A stretch of 64,000 nt of DNA. Origin: Iris pallida (lineage: Eukaryota > Streptophyta > Magnoliopsida > Asparagales > Iridaceae). A program made the translations under genes and the position numbers. Below are positions 24,401-34,075 of this stretch, one piece after another. How positions within the stretch are numbered: position 1 is the first letter of the stretch; each line of letters begins with the position of its first letter. The notes beneath the pieces were generated by a model, which saw only the letters and a program-made list of their open reading frames with translations, searched no databases and had not been told where the DNA came from. The stretch lies in NCBI GenBank assembly GCA_029216955.1, contig JANAVB010002199.1:17013760-17077759 (forward strand), read 5' to 3'.

Positions 24401-25721
24401 ATGGAAGAAGACTTGGATGATAATGATTAGTTTTACCAACAAATGTTCACCTATATTTAGGTTGAAGTTGATCATATATTTATGAGAGAAGAATTGATCT
24501 ATAGGAATTATAATTAAAGCTGCACATAATATGATTAGGAAAGAATAACTACCAACTGTATGCATAGTAGTAAAAGATTTGACAAGGATTTAAGTTTGTC
24601 TTAGTATATTTTGTTCACAAACCACAAGTCCAAGTCAATGTTCCTCGACAAAAGGTAACTAAACCTAATTACCTGTGGATTTGATCTCAGAATTGTTAGG
24701 AGAAGAAAACGATAGTCTGGTTCATCACCAACCTGTGTCAAATAATTCTTAGTCATGATCGCCTCCCAGAGATATATAGTACAGAAGTAGCAATTACACC
24801 CACAAACAATCATTTAATTGTTTGACTAGTAACTGTATCACCTCCTTTAAATAAATGGGAATCTTGTCAAGCTCCATTCGCTCAGCACAAGCAGCAATAA
24901 CTTTTGGGGTAACCGTTGCTCTTATATATATTTTGAGTGCCAGATCATCATCGACAGTCTAACAAAAAAGTACGAAAATTATAAACAAAAGAAAATAGAT
25001 GGGTAGTGACTGGGACAATTTTTGCATGTTGGCCCTTTGCCATTAACGCACCGGACATTGTGATCTCCAGTGAAAATAATTTGAACAATCCCATGACACA
25101 ACTAGATTTTTTTTGAGACAAACAGGTAAATACCCGTCCAAGACTCACCTGGTGAGGGATTATAGAAGAAGGTAACAAATTTATAATCTTATCACTTACC
25201 TTCACAAAATCACCAAGTTCTTCGCTGCACTCAAGTTTATCCTGAGCCAACCAACCTTCCAGAAGACTCTTCTGGTTCTGGTTCACAACCATACGAGACA
25301 ACTCTAAGGTCTCAAATGCATTGACCTTTCCCTTCTTTAACAATGCCCCAAAGTAGGCCACCAGGGGAGGTGTTTCTCCAAAACTCACAGGAGCACTCTG
25401 CATTGAGAAACCATACTTTATAAATTATATGAATAATAGGCATGGAAAGTAAACACATGTAGAGAAGTACAAATATTTAACTACTTGTGAAAATATGCGA
25501 GTGATAAGATCGTACAAAGTGGAAAAAAAAATCCTTAACTCAAAAGTCGCAAATGGGAAAGAAAATCCCATCTGATAACAATTAAGCTTGCAGAGGGAAA
25601 ATACCTTTAATTGGGCAAGAATCTCAGGTGTCCTTAGGATGCCTCGTGGAGAGTCAGCAGCAAGCTCTGCAGCCTCTTTAAACTCTCTTTGGGAGAATAA
25701 TTCTTGAAACCTTTCCATGAC
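10446..25721 (-). CDS. Gene A: clathrin heavy chain segment fused to protein kinase (chimeric gene)
   Basis: Thirteen exons on the minus strand, all open, with GT/AG borders and matching phases: 25605-25718 (ATG at 25718), 25200-25397, 24842-24958, 24673-24732, 23967-24053, 12887-12970, 12661-12795, 12521-12583, 12340-12444, 12139-12251, 11867-12041, 11216-11515, 10446-11114. They encode about 739 residues: 1-417 clathrin heavy chain ankle and distal leg, 418-480 a charged Ser/Thr-rich linker, and about 480-739 a kinase. The clathrin terminal propeller and all parts after the distal leg (knee, proximal leg, trimerisation) are absent. An AG acceptor (TTTAG, then GTC ATG) sits directly before the start, so upstream exons were probably lost and an internal codon reused as the start. 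Intron 5 is 11 kb of transposons. Transcription across the clathrin-kinase join is inferred from phase and splice signals. Confidence 0.7.
11867..12970 (-). CDS. Gene A clathrin heavy chain exons, 3' cluster (distal leg)
   Basis: Six exons translate to recognisable clathrin heavy chain: [98 protein letters not shown] and [17 protein letters not shown] with [13 protein letters not shown]. The lengths (84, 135, 63, 105, 113, 175) keep the frame, and the 113/175 pair uses a phase-2 junction. The last exon ends GAT CGG with a GTTGGT donor. The unspliced frame continues with clathrin-like VGFILDFTY and then stops, showing that the clathrin sequence past this donor has decayed. Confidence 0.9.
13226..13723. 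mobile_element. TATCGG element, copy 1 (about 498 bp)
   Basis: Starts CAAGGTTC, followed by repeated GTATCGG, and ends GGTATCGGCCGATACTTTAAAC. The core (AATAATTATTAATAAATTA, then TAGTTTTGAAATTAAATGAA) is shared with the copy at 44879-45341. Ends are imperfect inverted repeats rich in TATCGG. It lies in the large intron of gene A. No coding capacity; I know no family name for it. Confidence 0.75.
14318..17628 (-). pseudogene. LINE ORF2: endonuclease and reverse transcriptase, broken
   Basis: From 17628 the frame reads [16 protein letters not shown] and then a stop. 17454-17008 gives the APE-type endonuclease ([20 protein letters not shown]). 16862-15903 gives the fingers/palm start ([39 protein letters not shown]). 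15906-15214 gives the catalytic palm with YADD ([14 protein letters not shown]) and [18 protein letters not shown]. 14581-14318 gives the C-terminal zf-RVT Cys region ([20 protein letters not shown]). Frameshifts at about 17000, 15905 and 15200, plus stops, make it non-functional. Confidence 0.88.
17563..20614 (-). pseudogene. LINE ORF1: DUF4283/zinc-knuckle protein split by a solo LTR
   Basis: 20614 to about 20090 encodes the DUF4283 domain ([46 protein letters not shown]), then a frame change into [16 protein letters not shown], a stop and SIPLLM. After the LTR the frame resumes at 18361 with [20 protein letters not shown], followed by the CX2CX4HX4C knuckle [14 protein letters not shown]. 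Removing the LTR and one CCCAC copy joins LASL to VGKPIK in frame. The nonsense TAG probably replaces a conserved Trp (YWS in relatives). Confidence 0.85.
18367..20082. mobile_element. Solo LTR (Ty3/gypsy-like), 1,716 bp, TSD CCCAC
   Basis: Begins TGTCACGTCCCGATTCC and ends ACGGGACACTACA, with CCCAC duplicated at 18362-18366 and 20083-20087. No internal retrotransposon domain exists, so this is a solo LTR from LTR-LTR recombination. It interrupts ORF1 of the LINE and is therefore younger than the LINE. Confidence 0.88.
20660..20711. repeat. 17-bp perfect inverted repeat at the LINE 5' region
   Basis: CGTTGGATCGAGCGGGC (660-676) and GCCCGCTCGATCCAACG (695-711) are perfect complements around an 18-base GC-rich spacer. 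It sits just upstream of the LINE ORF1 start on the minus strand. Confidence 0.8.
20775..21382. mobile_element. Foldback/MULE-like MITE with GC-rich core, flanked by (TA)n
   Basis: GGCTTAATTGCACTTTGCTA at the left is repeated in reverse complement at the right end (21351-21382). The inner arms (GTTTGGTACC-like / ACTTGATACC-like) also pair. The core is poly-C then poly-G rich (20,940-21,230). (TA)n tracts lie immediately outside on both sides (20737-20774 and 21384-21426), so a target duplication cannot be distinguished from microsatellite. No coding capacity. Confidence 0.8.
21480..23880 (+). pseudogene. LINE 3' fragment (zf-RVT and C-terminus), split by a solo LTR
   Basis: 21,520-21,586 encodes [20 protein letters not shown], the zf-RVT signature of plant LINE ORF2. 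After the LTR, 23,409-23,650 continues [15 protein letters not shown] and, in another frame, [18 protein letters not shown], the usual ORF2 C-terminus. Removing the LTR and one AGAAT joins the parts. It lies on the opposite strand to the LINE at 14-20 kb, within gene A intron 5. The 5' part is missing. Confidence 0.75.
21587..23403. mobile_element. Solo LTR, 1,817 bp, TSD AGAAT
   Basis: Starts TGTAGTGCCCCGACCCGCAC. AGAAT is present on both sides (21582-21586, 23404-23408). The 3' terminal bases (CGATCTCCC) are not the canonical CA, so the exact end is less certain, but the flanking LINE frame closes when it is removed. The 3' part (GTACGACATCACGTCCAGTG) is related to the LTR at 36311-37917, so the two are the same broad family. 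Confidence 0.75.
23967..25721 (-). CDS. Gene A clathrin heavy chain exons, 5' cluster (ankle)
   Basis: Five exons give clathrin sequence: [38 protein letters not shown] with [72 protein letters not shown]. Lengths (114, 198, 117, 60, 87) are all multiples of three. They match the exon sizes of gene C exactly where both are complete. This part follows the linker after the heavy chain propeller in ordinary clathrin. The intron 24054-24672 holds nothing else recognisable. Confidence 0.9.
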
Positions 25722-25734
25722 CTAAATCACAAAA

Positions 25735-26029
25735 TACATCACGAATGAAAAGGTCCTATGAAAGATGACAAGGGAATACCTCAGGCATCACGGAATGACA
25801 AAGCTTAAAGTTTGAGAATGAATGAAAAATGATACGGAATGTTCAGATTCTTGACAATAGTTATATGCTTATCTTCATCTAATCTAATAGTCTGCATGTA
25901 GATTCCTCCAATTAGACCATGCTCGAAACAACATTATTATCCCAAAAAATTGTGGTTTATTGTTCGAACGATTGAATCCTTTTGTTCCATTCGGATATCT
26001 TAAGGGCCATGACCTCTGTAAATCATATC
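25735..26029. other. 5' flank of gene A, no feature seen
   Basis: About 295 bases between gene A's first exon and the Copia element. I searched it for the preceding clathrin exon (KRGNLPGAENLVV-type) and found none. It may hold promoter sequence; no clear TATA box can be assigned. Confidence 0.4.
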
Positions 26030-26176
26030 TGTTGAGATGGAAATAATAGGATAATTTTATTATTGATGGGAGACTACGTATATATAGGAGAGGCTAGCCC
26101 CTCTTCTATTATTCTAAGCAATGTGGGACTAAAGCCCATTAACTAATAACTCTAATATAACACTTAACACCATCCC

Positions 26177-29100
26177 TCAAGCTGGAGCATAGATGTCAAT
26201 CATGCCCAGCTTGTTACATAGGAATTGAACACGATGATCCAAAAGAGACTTTGTGAAGATATTAGCTATCTGGTCACCGGTCATCACATGTTGAAACTTT
26301 ATCACTCCCTTTGTATACTCATCACGAACAAAATGGATATCAATTTCAATATGCTTTGTCCGTTCATGAAATACTGGGTTTGTGGTAATATGAATAGCAG
26401 ATTGGTTATCACACCATAGATCTGCCACTTGAGATCCTGTATCTTCTCCCAGTTCTTGTAAGAGATGCTTCATATATAATACCTCTGACGTGCCATGAGC
26501 AATAGCTCGATATTATGCTTCTGAGCTTGAGCGTGCTATCACACTTTGTTTCTTGCTCTTCCATGACACTAGATTTTTGCCAATAAATACTGAGTAGCCA
26601 GATGTACATCGTCTATTTGTCAGACTTGCTCCGAGTCAGCATAAGTAAAACACTCAATACGAGTGTGTCCATTAATCTCCATTCAAATTCCTGTTTCTGG
26701 ATTCTTGACTAGAAAATACAGGATTCTGAAAATTGTCTGCCAGTATGGAACTCTTGGAGAAGCCATAAATCTACTTGCAACACTCACTGCAAAAGAAATG
26801 TCCGGACGAGTCATGTCCGCCAAGTAGTTGAGTTTTTCAACTACTCGACGATACTGATCTGGATTGGTCATCAGGACCCCTTCGTCTGGAAGCAACTTTG
26901 TCCCTGGATCCAAAGGTGAGGTTGCTCCCTTGGCTTGCATCATACCTGCATCATTTAGTATGTCCAGCACATACTTTCTCTGGGACATTACAATGTCCCG
27001 CTTTACCCTCCCTTGCAACGAACTCGGGAGGTTGCAACATGCCAAACTGAGTAACAACATGTGCAAATCGTCCAAACCATGCATGAGGTGATTGTTTTAG
27101 ACCATAGAGTGCCTTTCGTAAATGACACACTTTACCCTCCCTTGCAACGAACCCGGGAGGTTGCAATACATATACCTCTTCATCAAGGTCTTCGTGGTGA
27201 AAAGTATTCTTGATATCCAGCTGAAGCAGCGACCAGTCATAGAGAACAACCAAGGCCATTAAGACACGAACATTTATTATTTTGGCAACAGGAGAGAAGG
27301 TCTCGAAGTAATCCTCACCATATGTTTGAGAATATCCTTTGGCCACTAGACAAGCTTTTAGTCGATCAAGAGTGCCATCCGGTTTCACCTTAATCGTGAA
27401 CACTCATTTGCAACCTACTGCCTGTTTACCGGTAGGTAAGTCGATTAAGTCTCAATTATGATTCTCCTGGAGAGCTTTCATCTCCTCGTTCATAGAAGCA
27501 TGCCAACCAAGGTGTTTGAGACCATCCTCAGCGTTTTTAGAAATCTGAATTCCATCAATAGTAGCCACCAGAGACTGAGTGTGACTTGTAAGCCCTTTGT
27601 AGCTGTCAACATACATGGGATGATTACGACATGCACGATGAGTACGAACTGCCGGTGGAGAAGGGGGGGTCTGTTGGTGGAATAAGCGGAGCTGCTGGTA
27701 GAACAGGCGGTGGCGAATCAGTAGAGCCAGAGGAGGACTCTGTAGGTACCAGTGACGATGTTCGTGCCGGTGACGTCGGAGCTGACTGAATCAGTGTATG
27801 TAGACCGTCAGACCGATTGACTGCCTCGGTAAGGGAGGGCACCCGTAAATAGGACTGTTGTGTTTGATCAGGAAATAGCAAAAAAACCTCTTCTAGATAA
27901 ACTTGGGGAACGGGACCCGTAGTTTATAGGAGTGGAGGAAATTCAGATTCGACAAAAGTAACATCCCGAGTGAAAAAATATATTTTCAAGACATGAAAAA
28001 AATATCGATACCCTTTTCTGATATTTAGGATATCCAAGAAAAATACATTGTATTGCCTTAGGATCTAATTTTGAAAGAGTCGGTCGGGTATCCCGAACAT
28101 AGCATAAACAACCAAAGATTCTGAGAGGTAGAGAAAATAGCTCTCATCCAGGAAACAGCCTAGAAAAGGGAGTACTATCATTGAAAACTGATGATGGCAT
28201 GCGGTTAATAAGGTAACAAGCAGTAAAAACCGCATCCGACCAAAATATCTTGGGAGTACGTGCCTGAAACATAAGAGCGCGTGTTGTTTCCAAGAGATGA
28301 CGATTCTTGCACTCAGCCACACCATTCTGTAGTGGTGTGTACGCACAGAAGTTTGGTGGATGATACCATTGCGGGCCAGATGACTATCGAGCTCACGAAA
28401 TAAATACTCACGACCATTGTCACTCCGAAATTTTTTAATTGGAACGCCAAATTGTGTTTTTATTTAGGCATTAAAATTGCACCAAATGTTAAATAATTCG
28501 GAACGATTTTTCATCAGATAAACAAAAGTGACATGTGAGTAATTATCAACAAAAGTGACAAAGTACTGAAAATCTTTTATTAATTCAACTGGACAAGGTC
28601 TCCATACATCAGAATGCACTAACTCGAAAGAAGCAGATACAATTTTATTTTGACTCACCGGATACGGAACTCGGTGATGCTTAGCTAAACTATACGACTC
28701 ACAATGAAACGAAGAAGGAATATCTAAAGAAGGGTACATTTTCTGGAGAACTTGGGTTGATGGATGGCCTAACTGACAATATAACTCGAAAGGATCGAGT
28801 TTCATGCTGGCACAGACCACCGAAGAAGATGCGTCAAATAGGTACAAGCCTTCAGCCACATGTCCCTTACCGATAGTCTTCCCAGTTTTTAGGTCCTGAA
28901 AAACACAACCATCAGAAATAAATGTTACCGAGCAGTGCAGTTCACGAATAATTTGACTAATAGAAATTAAACTGAACGGGTTCCCAGGTGTAAGCAACAC
29001 AGAATTGAGTGACAGTCTGGAAGAAAGACTGACACTTCCACGTCCTCGGACTGTCAGGGAACCTCCATTGACAACAGTAATGCCAGAAATACGACGAACA

Positions 29101-29230
29101 GGGACATAATTATGTATCATACCTGCATCACTAGTCATGTTACAGGACGCACCAGAGTCAATTACCCACTGCTTGAACTTTACTATGTACGCTGCTGAGT
29201 AACCGGCTGTGGATCCAAACGTGGAAGCTT
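26177..29230 (-). pseudogene. Copia pol remnant (protease, integrase, RT, RNase H)
   Basis: 29138-28464: SGITVVNGGSLTVRGRGSVS, then the pre-integrase region (ELYCQLGHPSTQVLQKMYPS) and LVHSDVWRPCPV with YFVTFVDNYSHVTFVYLM. 28346-28065: further integrase. 27403-26683: reverse transcriptase ([40 protein letters not shown], then NPDQYRRVVEKLNYLADMTR) with the YVDD region missing and a short duplicated block around GFVAREGK. 26473-26177: RNase H end ([33 protein letters not shown]). Many stops and shifts; not functional. Confidence 0.88.
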
Positions 29231-29281
29231 TACCACGACGTTGAGCCTAGAAATCAAGAAACTCTGTATATGAGTCCGAAG

Positions 29282-32200
29282 TCATCTAAACAAATCAGAC
29301 ACCATCATCAGGAGCATCAGTTGTGATATTAGCAGCAGGTAATTTGGTGCATTCCAGTAGAAATGGCCAAGCTGACCATAATTAAAGCATGTGCGTGGTC
29401 TTCCTCCTTCACGTCCGCCATTACCACGTCCCCCATTGCGACCATCATTTCGGCTACCTCGTCGGCCACCACGACCACCACGGAATTCCGTACGAACGAC
29501 ACTGAGAGCAGAGCGATCAGCAGAAGTATCACCCAAAGTGGTCTCAACGACTTTGGCTGTCCGAAGGACACAATAGTGTGCTTCCAACAGGGACGGAACT
29601 TCAGATCCAGTAATAATCTGAGAACGAGCAGAGTCCGCATCAGGACGAAGAGAGGTGTAACCCCTGTTTCTCAAATTTTTATTTTATTTTATTTTATTGT
29701 GTTTGGAAGTAATTTATTTTTAAAACTTTGTAAAAGATATTTACTATTTTTTTTTCTGCATTTCAAAATGTAGTTTGTCATTAACGGTTTAAAAGTACTA
29801 TTTAGTTTTAATAAATATTTGTTCTTGAAATTTTATTATTGAAATTATAAATTTATTTATTATTATGTTTGGATTTTCAAAAAAATATCGGTTTCGAAAA
29901 TAGTTTAAAAATCATGATTATTTTTGGAGCAATAAAAAGATTTAGTAACTTATTTTGAATATTTAGATTTATAAAATATATTTTACCTTATTTGATAACA
30001 TCAAACATTATCTAAAATACTTATGGTGACTAATTGCGGCATTCGGAATTATCTAATCTAGATTTGAAATATTATTTGATTTAACGATTTATCTATTATA
30101 TGATTTAAATTGCTTTGATAAACATTAAATTTATCTTAAAGTTATTTTGTGGAATTTGATTTGGATTAAGATTTGGATTTGAATTCATATGATTTGGATT
30201 TAAATAATTTATTTGATTTAAATTTATGGAGAGACTTGTCCGTTAGAAATTCTAATCCTATTTGAATCATATCTAGTATTAGATAGATTATTTCTCATTT
30301 GAACTAATCATATTCCTATCCAAATTAGTTGGTAATCCTAATCATATTTTTATTGATTGAGTTCTAATCATATCCTAACTTACTAATTGATTTCCATTAT
30401 CTATATATATTGAACCTATAAAATAAAATCATCTCTCATACCTTCTTTTCCAAAATTTCTCTCTTTTTTCATCATAATTACCCCAAATTCGTCATAAATT
30501 CAGCCTTCCTTTTCAAATGTTTTACCAACTTCGAAGGGCTATAACTTCCAACTCCGGACTCCGTTTGACCTCCAGTTTTTTTTGTTGGAACCGGCTCGAG
30601 GTATATTTTCTGAATATAAAATTTATTTTCAAATAATTTTAACCTAATTTTCTGGAAAATTCATGGAGTGTCAGTTGTCCGAAATTTGACACGTTTCGGA
30701 GTTTTCGAGATTCCGGGAGAACCAGAAATCGAAATCACGATCCGTTTGAAGTTTCGGAACGCTGATGAAAAGGTATACATCATATATTTTTCTTAACAAT
30801 TTTCCAAAATATTTTATTTTTTTGTTTTTATTTTAGAGGTCCGTCTCATCAATTGAGATCATCTTACGTATTTTTGGCATCCACGACATCTTTTCTTGTG
30901 ACCTTATCATCTATCGGAGCAGGCAAGTAACACTATGACCTATGTTTCCTTTATTTTATACTGCATGTATCTTCATGTCGTCTTTTCACTATTACTCCCT
31001 TTTGGTTCATGGTTGTCATTGCTCATGATTACTATTGTGCACGAGAGTTAGAATCGTTAGGATACATACATGTTCATCTTTTACTCAATGTTTTCTATTG
31101 TTTATAGTTTATCGTATTGCTAATGTTTATCATAGTGGACATGTATTGTGAGTGAGTCGGGCGGGGGAAAACAACAAGTAAGCATGTGGTCAACGAATTG
31201 AATACAGACCCCCTATACATTGATTGCATAATATCAGTCATGCACCACACGTATGACTGACGGATATCCCAAGCCGCCTACATGCCGAAAGTTGGTATTC
31301 TAAAACACACAGTACACGTGACTTAATTATTGTTGTTCTATTGTCTATTATTCTTCTTTCGTCAAGTGTACCTTCTTATTGTCATCATGTCCTAGTGGTA
31401 TGTCAAAGTCTACCTTTATATTGTTATCATGTCTCCAAGGTACTTTCTTATCATACAATGTCATGCCTATAATTATCTTCAGTTAAATTCCTTTTTATCG
31501 TTCCTTCATGCTTGTATACTATATTGTGTAATGTAGTGTTATGGTGATCTTGCTCCAATCCTGACTGGATAACTATTTTTCAGTTGACAGATTCTCGATG
31601 ACTATTCTCGATGACTTGCTCTCTTGCTTTGGGTTTCTTTGGGTGGAGTTAGAGTTATCTTGGAGGCCAACCATAGATTCTAGATAGAATAGTCACATGT
31701 ACCGGGTTTGTATCTGTATGCAAATTTGAATGTATTATTAGAATTGTAATTAAAATAATTATTGTGAATGAGCAAAATAGAGATATTTGTTGTATTTGAG
31801 ATTTATATTGAGCCAGACAGCGTACTACCGCCGATGCTGAGGCGTAGGCTGGACTTGGCCACGAACTCGTATCCCAAAATTGGGAGCAGGTCGTGACAAG
31901 AGGCAAGATAAACCATGACATAAAGCTGCACAAGTTGAGCCCTTGTTTCATTAATATCCAACGTATGAGGTAATACGCGGTCGATCTCATCAGACATAGC
32001 CTTAAATGTCCGAAAATGGTCCTTGTGAGATTTGTCTTCCTGGTTTGCTCGGTATACACCAACGACCGAGTCATAGATACGAGACAAATCGCGTTTACCA
32101 TCAAACACCGCCGCCAGTAACTCCCATAACTCCTTCTCGGAGTTCGTATTTTGAACCATATCTTCCATCGATGGTTTCAAGGAATTCATCAACTGTGTAA

Positions 32201-32462
32201 ACAGTCGACTATCATCTGTCTCCCATTGCTCAAAGATGGGATCAACTTCTGCTGGAGGATTGTCAGTCAGATGTTTAGACAACCGCATTCCTCGGAGCGT
32301 CTTCTCGACCTTCTTTCTCCATGTTGAGTATCCCTCTGGCCCTTCCAACCGTCGATCGACAAGTCGAATTGAGAAAACCGTCGTGCTAGTGCCTGTTGGT
32401 CCCGCTAGTGTGTTGCTGACACTAGTATCTGCGACACTGCTATTTGCCGTAGAGTCTGTCAT
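29282..32462 (-). pseudogene. Copia gag remnant, split by a solo LTR
   Basis: 32462-31904 encodes the gag N-terminus (GYSTWRKKVEKTLRGMRLSK, LWELLAAVFDGKRDLSRIYD). 29655-29282 continues with SLRPDADSARSQIITGSEVP and the Gly/Arg-rich tail before the zinc knuckle. The knuckle (CFNYGQLGHFYWN) has lost its second and last Cys. Removing the LTR and one AGAGG restores YLASLRPDADSAR in frame. Confidence 0.85.
29656..31898 (-). mobile_element. Solo LTR, 2,243 bp, TSD AGAGG, nested in Copia gag
   Basis: On the minus strand it begins TGTCACGACCTGCTCCC and ends CAGGGGTTACA. AGAGG is duplicated at 29651-29655 and 31899-31903. AT-rich, without coding domains. The gag frame is continuous across the empty site, which confirms the boundaries. 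Confidence 0.9.
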
Positions 32463-33323
32463 ATTTTAGGATTCCTGATTTGACCGTCGATTTGTTCTTT
32501 CCAACTTGATAATCACATCAACTCTGCCAATGCGCTAAAAACGGAGGTAGAACCAGCACACGTGCATAGGAAGCAGAGAGTGTGAATCACAAGTCAAGAC
32601 AGAGAGATAACCTATGTTAACTTTTGTTAGATCCTGGTGTAAACATCAAGGAAAGAAACAAAGATTCATGCAAAACAAACCATACGTTTGTTCTTTGTTA
32701 AATTTCCGAAATGATCATTGAGAGTCAGAGGTTCCAACAAACATATGTTTACCCTCTGAAAATTCCAACAATTATTTTTCTCTTTTTTTTCTTATTTTTT
32801 GGAAAACTAAGGGTTTTGAGGGGTTGGACAACGGCTGGAGGAAGGGGAAAGGATTAGAGTTAGGGTTTTGAGTCATGGAGGAGGGGAAGGGGCACTGGAG
32901 GGAAAGGGGGGGAAGGTCAGCAGCAAGGAGGGGAAGGGGCGCTGGAAGGGGGGAAGGGGCAGCAGCAGCAGCGGTAAGACATCGGTAAAGTAGGGGGGTG
33001 GGAAGGGGTGCTGTGAAGGGGGGGTGCGATTCTGGGAGGGGGAAAGGAAGGAGCAGCAGCAGCAAGGAGGGGAGGGGAAGGGGTGTATGCCGGTGAGGAG
33101 GGGGGCTGTGATTAGGGTTAGGATTTTGTGGAGAGAGAGAGAGAGAATGGTGGATGACGGCTAGGATTTTGGCTCTAGTACCATGTAGAGATGGAAATAA
33201 TAGGATGATTTTATTATTGATAGAAGACTACATATATATAGGAGAGGCTAGCCCCTCTCCTATTATTCTAAGCAATGTGGGACTAAAATCCATTAACTAA
33301 TAACTCTAATATAACACTTAACA

Positions 33324-34075
33324 ATATCCTTCTTTATCACTCCAATCCATATTCGATTAAGCCTACTTGCCTATGCCCATCGTCCTAGCAGCTCCATTAA
33401 CTACTATCTTATTGCTTCTCATTTCCCGTGCATTTATTGGTATATGTTGCACATATGCAAACCACCTAAGATGATTCTCTCATCTTTTCTTCAATTAACA
33501 CTGTTGGGATGTCTTGTATTCATCAGAATTCTACGATGTTGAAGACTTTACTCGACCCTAGGCGAGGGTGTTGACAGTTGTGAAGGTACCATGGAGGTAC
33601 ATATGAGGTTGACTTCCAAGGAGACTATTCAGGATACAAGTCAATGTGGAGATTGTCAGGATTATGTCTTGTACCAGGAAAGTAGGTTAGTTTGATTTAA
33701 ATATATCTGGATTTGGTCTTATCTAAATCCAAATGAGTTATGTTTAATTTAATATATTTGGGTCTTATCTAATTAACAAGACACTTTTTATACTAATTTT
33801 GGACAGGAGGAAGAGTTTGTTGTTGCACTTACACTCTCATGAGGAGGCTATTTATCGGGAATGCTATGCTCTCATGCATCTCTATAGTGAATGATCCTTC
33901 GTTCAAATGCTTACTCCCTTCAAGGAGAATAGTTTCTCCCCCTAAAGGAACTTTAACCTTAGTAAAGTGTCATGTGTATTTTGATACTAATTTTTGTGTG
34001 AAGTTTAATCATGTCCTATCCATACCTAAATATAAAATTAAGAACAAGAAAAAAGATTGTACGAAAACAAAGAAT
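33324..34075. other. No gene seen; possible plus-strand Copia debris
   Basis: A plus-strand frame at about 33,840-34,050 (CLLPSRRIVSPPKGTLTLVK, NHVLSIPKYKIK) vaguely resembles the Copia region after the protease, but I cannot confirm it. The rest is AT-rich with no recognisable feature. Confidence 0.3.

Larger units (their letters stand above)
26030..33323 (-). mobile_element. Copia retrotransposon, decayed, TSD ATATC
   Basis: Two 140-bp LTRs (26030-26169 and 33184-33323) share GGAAATAATAGGATnATTTT, TATATAGGAGAGGCTAGCCC and AGCAATGTGGGACTAAA. ATATC flanks both ends (26025-26029, 33324-33328). Next to the right LTR the minus strand reads TGGTACTAGAGCC, a primer binding site close to the tRNA-Met type. 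Gag, protease, integrase, RT and RNase H remnants are in the expected order on the minus strand. The LTRs differ at several sites and the genes are broken, so it is older than the Copia at 38.4 kb. Confidence 0.92.
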
